Made by a program: the position numbers and the translations under genes. From Clavaria fumosa (lineage: Eukaryota; Basidiomycota; Agaricomycetes; Agaricales; Clavariaceae), in assembly GCA_951802425.1 (NCBI GenBank), contig OX637795.1, positions 2,046,001 to 2,110,000 of the forward strand: DNA of 64,000 nt. Reading direction: 5' to 3'. Below are positions 22,894-33,120 of this stretch, piece by piece. Under the pieces are notes generated by a model, which was not told the DNA's origin, did no database searches, and was given only the letters and a program-made list of their open reading frames with translations. The first letter of the stretch is position 1; each line of letters starts with the position of its first letter.

Positions 22894-24516
22894 ATGACCA
22901 AGTATGCAAGGTTGCAGACTTGTACAATACTATGGCACTCCGTCGTCCGTATGGGTTCGCGACAATGGCGCTTGTACGCAACAAGCCCGGTCCAGATCCA
23001 GATCCGCTACTTCTCCAAATTCGACGTGTATGGAAATTCGCGCATACTTGCTAATAAGCAGAGATTCGTTCCAACATCTGGCACATACTCGCAGGGATTC
23101 CTGGTTGGCAGCTGTAACATGGGCCTCAAGCCTGCCTGCAAGTCTCGACCTGACCTGATCCTCGTCGCATCGGAGAAGCTCTCATGCAGAGCTGCCGTCC
23201 TCACCAATAATGAGTTCCCAGCTGCGTCTATCACAGTCACGAGGGATCTCCTCCAGAAAACTAAAGTACATGGACTCAGGGATGTCATCGCCAATTCAGG
23301 GTGCGCTAACACTCTCACTGGGAAGGCTGGACTCGAAGATGCAGTTGCGATGAGTAATGAGGCAGACAAGTATGTGTCCGGCAAGACAGGCGCAGAACGA
23401 GAGTCTTCCGTGATGGTCATGCATACAGGTGTCGGCGGTCAGCGGTAAGTTATGTACGTCCCTATCAGAAAGATCCCGACAGACAGCGCGTAGCTTCACC
23501 CACTAAACAGATTGCCCATACACGACATCATCCAAAACATCCCAAAACTCTATCAAGGTATGGGCAAATCACACGAGCACTGGCTCGAAGCCGCCTGGGG
23601 CTTATGCGCCACAGACACTTTCCCCAAGGTCGCCTCTCGCACATTCACCCTCCCCTCCCCACCCAACACGATCTTCTCCATCGCCGGCATCACAAAGGGC
23701 GCCGGCATGGTCCACCCAAACATGGCCACCACCCTCGGCATCATCTGCACCGACGCCCCCGTATCGCCCGCCACTCTCCAGCAGCTCCTTTCCACTGCCG
23801 CAGACAAATCCTACAACTGCATCTCCATCGACGGTGACACCTCCACCAACGATATGCTCGCCATGCTCGCCAACGACGCCGCGGGCGGGAACGAAATCGT
23901 TGATTTCCACGCTGAGTCCGCAGCCTCCAATGACTTCATCGCGTCTCAGCGGGTGCTGATCGAGTTCATGGCCAACATGGCTAAGCTGGTCGTCCGCGAC
24001 GGCGAGGGCGCCTCCAAGTTCATCACGATCCGCGTCCGCGGCTCGCCCTCGTACCCGGCCGCAAAGCGCATCGCGTCCGTCATCGCGCGCTCCGTGCTCG
24101 TCAAGACGGGCATCTACGGCGGGGATCCCAACTGGGGAGGAGTGCTGGCTGCGCTGGGCTACTCGCTCATCGATACGCAATTCGCGCGGAAAGGTATCAT
24201 CGTTCCGGAGCTGACATCTGTGAGCTTTGTGCCGGTCGACGGTGGAGCTGAGTTGAAGCTTCTGGACAAGGGATCGCCGGCGGAGGTTGACGAGGCAAGG
24301 GTGAGGGAGGTCATGGCGCAAGAAGATGTGGAGATGGTGGTGGATCTGAGGGATGATGGGAAAAGAGGAGCGGGACGGGGTGTTGAGGAGTCGGTTTATT
24401 GGACTTGTGATTTGACACATGAGTTTTTACGATCAATGGGAGTTTTAAGACTTAGGAACTACATATACGGTGGATCATCGTATTTGTCAAGAGCAACAGT
24501 ACTGTATGGCAGATAG
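22894..24516 (+). CDS. argJ: arginine biosynthesis bifunctional protein ArgJ, mitochondrial, with a shifted C-terminus
   Basis: Two exons, 22894-23444 and 23511-24516, with a 66-nt intron (GTAAGT...AAACAG). ArgJ (ornithine acetyltransferase / N-acetylglutamate synthase) recycles the acetyl group in mitochondrial arginine synthesis. Seen: an Arg-rich N-terminus with a targeting look, [19 protein letters not shown], the self-cleavage site [11 protein letters not shown] (nucleophile Thr after PNMA), and [14 protein letters not shown]. The conserved end should be T-H-E-[FY]-x-x-I-N-G-x-[FY]-x-T-stop. Here the frame reads THEF and then LRSMGV..., while the frame two bases further on reads TINGSFKT and stops at 24453-24455. 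One base appears lost near 24427. Residues of this tail contribute to the active site in the family, so the allele may be impaired unless this is a sequencing error. The start could also be the ATG 54 nt downstream. Confidence 0.9.
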
Positions 24517-25289
24517 CATCATGGTCGTTTAGAAGAAAGCTCTTTTACTTACGTGTGTATCATTAATCATCAATCATCAAGGAAAACGTCTTGACCTTCT
24601 CGCTACATAATGAAAACACCACTGCTAAACTGGATAATAAAAAATGACTCCAGTTGTCAATGACCAAAAGATCTCCGACCTCCCAGTGTGCTGGTGCGCG
24701 TGTCTGGGCTGGTAGAGGAACCTGTCCAACTCATCGAGGCAGCTCGGCTAACGCCGCCTCGCTGACGCCGCCCACCCGCAAGTTCCAGCTCCGTTCGACG
24801 CCCGGCGGGAACTGCAGCGCAACGCTGAGACATGGCCTGTCCTTCTCGCTCTGAATGGGTGGGACGGAGAACCAGCTGTCACCCAGGTCTCAAAGTGGTG
24901 ACCCACTTACTCGATCTGGTACTCAAAACATGATGCTCCCAGGTCCCCAGGCATCTCTTACACAGCCTTCTGCTGGTTGACTGAAGGAGGGTGAAGTCGG
25001 CCTGTGGCCGACGAACAGGCCGTCCATGTGGGCAGGTGGGATTATTTTATCTCGATAAAGCTAAACCTCAAAGTGCCTGTGGAAGCCTAAATTTACAAAA
25101 GTTTGCTAAATCAAGCAAGGAAAGCAGTCAACCTTCCTAGTATTCTCATTTGCTCAGTTAACTTTTCAAATTTTGACTGACATAGTCGCATTTGCATGGT
25201 GCGAGCAGAGCGGGAAGTAGAAAATACAACAATTAAATGGAGCGAGGCGAGCTCGTACAAAGATATGCCTCTTGCAAGCTGGAGGAACC
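24517..25289. other. region with a possible decayed gene fragment on the minus strand
   Basis: On the minus strand, coding-like text can be read at about 25030-24920 and, after a fitting intron (GTAAGTGGG...CATTCAG, about 24918-24856), at 24855-24650, ending in a GDLLVIDNW motif. A stop interrupts the first piece. No family could be assigned; GD-x-hydrophobic-x-x-DN motifs occur in several oxygenase families, so this is only a hint. Confidence 0.3.
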
Positions 25290-27417
25290 TCACACGATCC
25301 TCGTCCCTTTCCTCTTCGCTAGCCTGATCCTCGCAAAGACCATAAAAAACGCACCCGCCAATACAAGAACCTGCAGGCCGTTCAGCGCATTTTCCACATA
25401 AAGCGAGGCAACTGTGAGAAAAACAGATCGGCTCACCGACGCGAAAAGCAGTGGTCGCCACCAGAGGAACTTGGGAGGTGAAAGCAGCGCACCCGCGATG
25501 GGGCCGCCTGTAAGGAAGGCAAAGGCAAAGGCCAACCCCTGCAGTCCAGTGCGCGACCTGGAAATACTCAATTAAAAACCGACTGTCCAAGGGACAAAGT
25601 GACTACGAAGAGGGAAATGGAAGTGAAATTGACATACCCAATGTCACTTACGTCCTGCGAATACGAGGCGCGGGCCGGAACACACAACGTGATGACTAAG
25701 CATGCAGGTCGCCATTAGCCCAAATCTTGACTGGGAGAGTGGAAGGAGAAGGTATGAATGGAGGGGCACGCACCTCCACCAGAGAAAAAGCCATAAAAAA
25801 TTGCAAACAGGACTACACCACTGACGTGAGTTGCACCAAGGAAAGACCACACCAGCGCACCCGTTATGAACATGCAGGGTATCATGACTGGATTACCAAG
25901 ACCCACGACCGAGCAGGAGGGGGGAATGAGTATGTCAGGTATTTCCTTTTGCTTTAGTGAAAGGTTGTGGCTGGCCATTGTGGTTGCCCCATCTTTGCGC
26001 TACGAAGGTGGGCATGGTACGCCCAAAAAACGATGCTGCGTTCATGACGGATACCTGGTAAGTCCCATTAGCCTCCATATATGGGGGGGAGAAGGAAAAG
26101 AAGTATTTTAATTTCTCAGACGTACTGCGTTTGTCGCGATGTGAACTGGCACCTTGTGCAGCGACGAGAATAGCTGGATATAGAAATACGGGATAAATAT
26201 CCCCCACATGGCGAGTGTCGTGCTGTGCACCGATGTCAGCTGCTGGCTCCGCTCGCCGTGAGAAGGGAAAGGGGCAAACGATACCCGATAATGAAGGACA
26301 TGAATGTGAAATCCTCCGCGAAAGACAACAGCGATGGCCGCATGCCTTTTGGTTTGGGGGGCAGCCGTGTCTTGATGAGGAGGTTCGCCACGATGAGCAT
26401 CCCCAGCTCCATGGACATTACCGCCCTTTTGTGTTGTTTGCAAACGCATCAAGCCATAAAAACGAAATATACGTAAGGCGCACAAAGTCCACACCTGACG
26501 GCCCACGAAAAGCCCGCGGATGAACGGTTAATCAGCGTATCCAGCATCACAGACTTGACCACAGCGCCGACCGAGCCGCCAGACATGACAACACCCGTCG
26601 CGATCGCCCTGCGGACCTTGAAATGATGCGACGTAACTGAGACGGCGGGCAGGAAAATGAGCCCGTTCCCGAGGCCCAAGCCGACGGCCTGCGCGAGGAA
26701 ATGTTGGTAGTAGCTTTGAGGCTTCGTCAGCGAGAGCATGAACGACCTGGCCAGGAGCATGAATGCGTGCAGATATAGTATGAAGGAGTTGCGCACGAGA
26801 ATATGTAGAGGAAGGAGCCGCAGATGAGGGAATGACGCGCGTATCCGGCGTCGAAGAGCTTCCCAGCGAAGGGGCCAGACATGAATAGAAGGAATGCTTG
26901 TACAGAGATGATCCAGCTGATTTGCGACGGGGTGTAGTTGGTGAGTCGCACTCGCTTTATCACAATTTCAAGATGAGTGTGGGAAGAGGAAGCGAAACGG
27001 TGAAACGCACTGCATAATGGTCCTCAAATACGCCAAACGATTGAACTGAGCCAAAAGTACAAAAAACCATGATCATCCTACAGAATACCCGCGTGCATAT
27101 AATCCATAATGTGTAATGGTGGAAGATAAACAAATAAATCGTACCCACCCTCCAAGCACCGTCAACCACGCGTGCAGGCCGCCCTCGGGGAACGTAGGCT
27201 CAGAGGTAGCTCGAATGTTTAACGCGTTGGATTCCTCGTCCCCGATGCCCCTCAGTTTCTCTACAAGGATCGAGTCGGCTGGGGAAAACTTTTCGGACTG
27301 GTCGTTTCCCTGCGGCGATGTGCTTCCAGAATCCGTATTCGGGGTTAGCTGAGTGTCCTCGACAGGCTTTGGCACCTCTGGTGCGACTATATACGTCGGC
27401 AACGGGGCGTCATCCAT
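25290..27417 (-). CDS. MFS transporter, monocarboxylate (MCT)-like family
   Basis: Many-exon minus-strand gene, start ATG at 27417, end about 25290. Exon 1 encodes a hydrophilic N-terminus ending FPEGGLHAWLTVLGG, the hallmark before helix 1 in fungal MCT-like carriers. Later exons give FCTFGSVQSFGVFEDHYA, YTPSQISWIISVQAFLLF, GLGLGNGLIFLPAVS, HHFKVRRAIATGVVMSGGSVG, MLIVANLLIKTRLPPKPKG, WGIFIPYFYIQLF, QVSVMNAASFFGRTMP, ALVWSFLGATHVSGVVLFA, then GLAFAFAFLTGGPIAGAL and a basic tail RIRLAKRKGTRIV. This makes about twelve membrane helices in the plasma membrane or an organelle. Such proteins often sit in metabolite or siderophore loci, but the substrate cannot be named. I did not fix every intron; no clear frame break was seen. 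Confidence 0.85.
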
Positions 27418-28774
27418 TTTAGACTTGTCGAAAAAAAAATGGGGCGTAATGGGGCGACCCGTCTATACGAGCAGACACCTATTTAAGGAGGACGCCATTG
27501 CCGCAGGCATGTCATGCATTCGGGCATAGAAGTCGCAGAGAGTTCTGAATCTCTGGGCCGAGGTTAACCTTGGTGTGCACACGTTAGGGCTGGCGACTTC
27601 GGTTGCGATGCACGTTGCGTTGCGTCCGTTGGTGCAGTAAGCCAAGGGCAGCCTTAGTGAATAGGCTTTAACTCAACAACAACAGGAGAGCCTGCAGACA
27701 CGCGACTCACCTTAAATGGATCTGGTTTAGCGACCATCGCGCCTCCACGGCCATGTGATTGAGATATCAGAAACGTTCTGTTCTGCGAAAGGTCGAGTGG
27801 AGTGCTCGATGTGTCGGTCATGCAGATGGTTGTTCTTTGCACATCTTGCGGGTCATTCGCTGAGTTTTACTTTAAATTTAAATTCCGACTAGCGTGCCCA
27901 AGCCCAAGACTCACATTTGCTGGTGCGGGAGCAGAGCGGGTGGGCGATTGAGGAATATCGAGAGATGGGGAAGAGCGGCCCATCAACGACCTCAACCCTA
28001 CTATAACTAGATAAAGCTTGGAAGCGCTGAGTGTCTTCCTCAACCTCGTGCCAGGTACGCTCGTGACGATGGCGAACCCGTACAAACTACAAAGCGCCCG
28101 TGTGCGTCGCGGTCGTCTCCAACGCTGCGTCCTATGACATCGGAGACCCAATTCATAATTTTTTGGTACCCGTTCAGCCAACAAAAACAAAACTCCACGC
28201 GCATCGTGTCCCCCTCCTACCCTTCACATTTCTGCACGGGTCCCCCGTGTTTCGTCGGGACCAGCAAAGTGAGCGACGGCGGGGACTCAAAAAGTCACGT
28301 CCCGCCCTGCCCTCGCGTTTTTCGCACTCGTGTTTTGTCAAGACTAGCGCTTAAAGACATGACATGACCCAATTTTTAAGTGCGTCGTGTCTGCTCTGCC
28401 CTTGCGTTTTTCGTAATGGGCTCGTGTCCCGTCAGGGCTAGCCTTCATAGCTTCACCGTCTAAAAAGACGATGCGAATTTTATGTCCCCCCTGCCCTCGC
28501 GTTTTCTTACGCCTGGCGTGTTTCTTTGGGACCAACAGAATCACTCGAACATTTGTTAGCAATATCTCGATCAATCTCACATGCAGCGACTGGAGATTGA
28601 GATTAATTTTGGGCTGAGGATTCCGTGCGCGGAATTGCTTCCGGATGCACTCTTATAGCTCAGTCTTAATTCATAAGAAAGGCACGAAATGAGAGAGAAT
28701 TAAATGGTACAGTACAGGTCACGCAGAGTTCATCGTATACTAAGCCTGGTTCAAACCTAACGTGCTTCGGCAAA
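27418..28774. other. intergenic region with degenerate tandem repeats
   Basis: No gene recognised; minus-strand frames at 27654-27842 and 27867-28190 lack domains. Positions about 28205-28520 hold four diverged units of roughly 90-100 bp, each with a CCCTGCCCT[C/T]GCGTTTTTCG-like block followed by CTCGTGT and a G[A/G]GAC word. Confidence 0.45.
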
Positions 28775-30689
28775 TTAAGTCTTCTTGGCCCGCGCCTTGG
28801 CATCGACTACATCGTTGCGAGCGAGTAGATTGACAGTCGAATCGGCTGAATAGTAAAGCATTTAGTTGAATGATGCTCAAAATATGAAACGCAATTCTGA
28901 CGAATTTCTGTAAGAACATCTGTGAGGCTCAGGTTCCGCAAGATAATTTTCATGTCATCGGGTGTGTTATTGCCATAGATCCTGATTAGATATGCAACGA
29001 GCCCTGCAACGTGGGCGGCAGCCTAAAGAGAGTTGATAACAAAAAAACACCAGGAAATTGACAGATCAAAGGCTCTCACCATGGAGGTTCCAGATCTTAC
29101 TTCCATAGCCTACGGGATCGTTACCGGAGGGCATATTTTAATTAAATCCAACAAAATTATGAGGTAGGGTTCCAACGCACAGTTTTACTAGCAGTACTCG
29201 CACTCATGATGAACACGCCAGGCGCAAAGATATCGATAAGGGATCCATGATTAGAGAACGAGGCGCAAGAATCCGTGAACGTCGAGGCACCAACAGTGAT
29301 TGCTGAAGAGACGCGCGCAGGGCTGTAGGCACAAGCACAGCGGGAGTTGTTACCGGCCGCAGTAGTGACGTGAATTCCGTATTCATTCGTAAGCTGACAG
29401 CGGCCCTCAGCCGATGCATAAAAGCAAGAAACAAACCTTAAATACTTACAGCAGCCACCGCACTGTCTACGGGTGTCGATACTGGGCCACCGAAGCTCAT
29501 ATTCACGATGCCAGCCATATTCTTAGGGTTGTTCGCCATCCTCTTGGCAAGGTTCCTCGTTGCCCAACACAAACCTTCGATACTAAAGGCAGTTTAGTAG
29601 AGCACACTTATAATATTTCATTACATAGACTGACACATCTGACGCATAACCGAACCTAAGCAAGACACATTGAATATCATAGGAGATTAAGGTTCAAAGA
29701 CGTACCCCTCATCACCAAGCACTTTAACGGCAATGAGACGAGCTCCTTTTGCAACTCCCCATCGACGGCCGGCAATGATTCCACTACAAGGAGTTAGTCG
29801 GTTAAAGAGATTGGGTGGGTAGAAGAACAGCTCACGCGACATGCGTTCCGTGACCATTCACGTCAGCCTCCTGACTCTTACATTAAAGTTTGTGAAGCAG
29901 ATTTTCTAGAGCACTCACATCGTACTTGGTTAAGTTTGTCCCCCATTCCGCTCGTGCCTTAACTTTGCCCTCAACTTTGTCCTCAAATTGGTCCTGAACA
30001 AGTAATGATGTCAGGCATCAGGAGGCGTTGTTAATGTGCTCGCACATGTGTGATGTCAATGCCTGCAATAAATCTCAGGGTTAATCGGTACAGATTTGTG
30101 TTCAACATGAAAGTCACCGGTATCTAACGACTATTGTTAGCTCAGATTACTATATCCTGAGGCATGAGAGACGTACCGAGAACATAAACGACGACGTCGT
30201 CTCCAACATCGTTACGATACTTGTAGTTGAAGTTATACCTCATCGCATTTGGACCGTCAAGCGTCTCGTCACGGCAGATACGGGAAATTCCCCAAGGCGC
30301 ATCGGATCTGCAATAAAACCATGATGACTGTACGGAAACAAGTGTGAGGGGGAGGATTACCGGATTTCTATGGTATTTCCCTGCGATTTCATGGCGCAAT
30401 CCTCGGAGATTGATTCGACCTCAGACGATTCACGAAGTCTACTCAACGCCTTTCCACTCAACGTCCCTGCAGCATCGCTCAGTGGACCAATTTATGAGAA
30501 AAGTGAACTCATACCTGCATAAGCATTAAGGCCCTTTAACTGGTAATTGTATGCGATGGCGATATTAGAGTCAATCCCCTTTAGCCAGTCTAAATGCTTT
30601 TTCTTGTCGACGTCAGGTCCCAATATGATAATGTAGCAGTCTTTTTTCTTCAGGCCAGAATAGGTGTCGACCTCAATGACTCGGAGCAT
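28775..30689 (-). CDS. subtilisin-like serine protease (S8, proteinase K-like), copy A
   Basis: Multi-exon minus-strand gene. An I9-type propeptide (DCYIIILGPDVDKKKHL...NYQLKGLNAYAG) is followed by the mature start SDAPWGISRICRDE. Catalytic residues: Asp in D-T-G-I, assembled across a 6-nt micro-exon (30118-30123) between a 53-nt and a 55-nt intron; His in VNGHGTHVA (about 29840); the oxyanion region TAAGNNSRCAC (about 29350); and Ser in RSGTSM (about 29090). A last intron leads to the end TVNLLARND...AKKT, stop at 28775-28777. No signal peptide is visible, so it is probably intracellular or vacuolar (inference). The start is uncertain: ATG 30689 follows a possible acceptor, so a short first exon like that of copy B may exist upstream. 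Confidence 0.85.
30118..30123 (-). other. 6-nt micro-exon carrying the catalytic Asp codon (copy A)
   Basis: Exon ...GTTCTCG ends at 30177. Intron 30176-30124 runs GTACGT...GTTAG. Micro-exon ATACCG is followed by intron 30117-30063 (GTGACT...TTGCAG). Splicing gives G|AT ACC G|GC = Asp-Thr-Gly, the expected S8 motif; no other arrangement found gives it. Confidence 0.75.
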
Positions 30690-31701
30690 TCTGAATCGAG
30701 GGGATGGTTGCGAACTTCCCTTAACAAGAGTCCAGCGTTATATGGCTATATGCCCACGACAAAGGGAGATAAGGTAAGTCGGTGAACAATGGGGAAGTAA
30801 GAACCGTCGATGAGTAAAGAATACTCACACTTGAGACCCGTGACATTCCAGGAAAGCCGGAGTTTGAGTAGTCCATCCTGAGTAGTCTATCAGCAGCCTA
30901 ATGCCGGAAGGGATCCTTGATGTATGCCATATCTGGATCATAAATCATGTAATGTTGACCCGCTGAGTCTTCGTCAAATTCGATATTGGTGAATACCGGC
31001 AACGGAGTGTCCAGGGTTCCGTCTGTGATTCAATAGTCGTTGCATAGTGTCCCGTGAGATTTGGGGTAGGGTGATTGAACATACGTCTGTCAGCCGCTAC
31101 TTCACATTGACTGATCAGCTGCACGCGAAGTGAGAATGAGAGTGCCTGGAGCACGTGCGTTGCGCATTGAGTGAAAGGAGCGAGCTCGTGTGTGTGATGA
31201 CTTACACACATCTGGAATGACTGGCATCTCCGTCGGAGGACCGGGCCTCAATCCACCAATGCGGTCGCCAGCGTCTATACAAGCCAGATGATGCATTGCA
31301 GGCATCAGGGACTACTGATGGATGTCATGAGCTGGAGAAAACGGTACATAAAATATATCGTTTCGGAGATTTGAACCCTGGCTGATGATAGCTATCCATC
31401 CATCTGTGGGTCTAGCCCCTAATCGGAGATCGATACAGGGCAGCGTGAGTGACGAAGCACCGAGTGCAAACCGTTCAGTCCTGCAAAGGGCACCCACTCA
31501 CCACCATTGCGGCGCTTGCGGGATGCAAAAGTAAATCGTGTAGATGTTCGGAGACTGTAACACAATGTAACACAATACGACATTTACAACACGGCAAAGC
31601 AAAAAAAAAATTGAAGAAGAGGAATTTTCCTGAAGCGTATGAAACAATGAGAGGCGCTTCAAGCATAAGAAAGAAACCAACCTCAGCGACCCTATTTCTG
31701 C
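30690..31701. other. region upstream of subtilase copy A with unresolved coding-like pieces
   Basis: Minus-strand text such as DRIGGLRPGPPTEMPVIPDV (about 31290-31230) followed by a GTAAGT donor, and TPLPVFTNIEFDEDSAGQHY (about 31008-30950), looks like exons of a small gene, but I could not join them without stops. Part of the stretch near 30765-30790 resembles 32935-32960, suggesting a local duplication. Confidence 0.35.
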
Positions 31702-32316
31702 CTAAAAATCAATCTCGTGTCCGAGGTCTGGCCTCCGCTCCAGTTGCCCCATCTTATCCATGCTCTGTGTGTGAGAGCCGTTCCTTACCCAGCATGTGGC
31801 GCACGAATGGACGAGAATAAACGGGCCCGAAGATCGGACGAGCCAACCCGTCTCGATGTTCTTCGCGCTGGTTTTGTTGCTGCGCGAGAACACCTTTACA
31901 ATATTCTTCCTTCCTTCCGTCCTCTCCACTGATACACGGTTCCAGTCCTCATCCTCCGCACAAAAGAGGCCGAGAACTTTGATGCCGCCAACAATCCTCT
32001 GGAACTCCTCCAACAATCCCTGGGGCGGGGGAGGGCATGGGTTTCGACCGAACTCGTATGGCTCGCCAGTAGCTAGCCAGCGTTGTGGATAGCAGCCTTG
32101 CGCGTTCTCCTCAGGTTTAGTAACATCTCCGGTAGCGACCATCACTTCCCCTTCTTCGAGTATGCAGTGACGGTGAACGAGGCAGACGCCATATTTGTTC
32201 CCATGCGCGGCGAAAACCGGGGCGAGGTTCGCAAAGATCTGGTCACGATTGACGATCATTTTGTCGGCATCCGTTAGCGAAGGAAGGCCGTTGTACAATG
32301 AGGTGTAGTTGTCCAT
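31702..32316 (-). CDS. conserved fungal hypothetical protein
   Basis: Single open frame of 204 codons from ATG 32316. It contains DQIFANLAPVFAAHGNKYG, CLVHRHCILEEGEVMVA, QRWLATGEPYEF and RVSVERTEGRKNIV. I recognise the pattern (a VCLVHRHC motif followed by a W-x-x-x-G-E-P-[FY]-E-F motif) as a family of unnamed Agaricomycete proteins of about 200 residues. The function is unknown; there is no signal peptide or membrane segment. It lies between two inverted subtilase copies, with no evidence that they work together. Confidence 0.6.
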   Translation of the reverse strand: MDNYTSLYNGLPSLTDADKMIVNRDQIFANLAPVFAAHGNKYGVCLVHRHCILEEGEVMVATGDVTKPEENAQGCYPQRWLATGEPYEFGRNPCPPPPQGLLEEFQRIVGGIKVLGLFCAEDEDWNRVSVERTEGRKNIVKVFSRSNKTSAKNIETGWLVRSSGPFILVHSCATCWVRNGSHTQSMDKMGQLERRPDLGHEIDF

Positions 32317-33120
32317 CGCGATCCTGGTCAAAGGGCAAGGAGCTAAAGTCACAATCCTCTTGTGAGACTAAAAGGTACGCGCGCTCGCCCACGATGCCAA
32401 CTAAGGCTCCTGCAAGGCAGGCTTCATCTGGAATGTGTAGACGCTGGCAAATTGGGGCACGGGAAATGCCAGCGTCCTCGTAATCCAAATCTGTGAAAAT
32501 GCTTATCAATGGGTAATACACATTAATCGTTTACTCCAGGTACTCAAGAATGTCGGAACAGATCTTGGGTTCTCATTTCGAGTGCAGCCGATCAGTCAAT
32601 GTGAGGTAGGCCGATGATACGTAATACTCAACGTGAGATAATTCAGTGCCTGGTAAACTCACGTGGCTTGAAATCTTTATACCACGTGATCCGTGGAGGG
32701 CTTCACAGCTAATAATTCTACGACCGACTGAATCACAGACGGAAGACCCTGACACCGTTGCGCAGATCTGCCACGCCGGTACCCAGGCGCTAACGGTGTA
32801 TTGAAATTTGGACGTCTGATTCGAAGGCGATTCACCCTGGTTTTCACGAACATGGCATAACATGATGGACCACTAATATCTGTCTCGACTTCAATCCCCA
32901 ACAGGTCTTCCCTCCTGGGATATCACGCATGAGAAAGGGAGATAAGGTCAGTTGGTGATTCCGCCTCCGACAGCCGTCAGTATAGTTAAAGGCATTGTCA
33001 CACGGCGGTGCAGAATACGCACACCTGACGAGTCATAAGACTCGTTATGGACCATATAACCACTAGACTTGCTCGAGGAAGATCGTATCCATCCCTTCGG
33101 TTCACATCAGCAAAATAATG
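32317..33120. other. region with possible exons of an unknown minus-strand gene
   Basis: Frames 32243-32521 (contains EDAGISRAPICQRLHI and GALVGIVGERAYLL) and 32677-32901 (contains GIEVETDISGPSCYAMF) on the minus strand look coding but match no family I know. They could be parts of one upstream gene. Confidence 0.3.

Noticed and set aside
24650..25030. Fragment of a TauD-like oxygenase.
   Set aside because: Only a GD...DN motif supports it; metal-binding His residues are not seen, so no family is claimed.
31355..31440. Possible tRNA gene on the minus strand (GGGTTCAAATCTCC B-box-like).
   Set aside because: No 7-bp acceptor stem or matching D and anticodon arms could be drawn around it.
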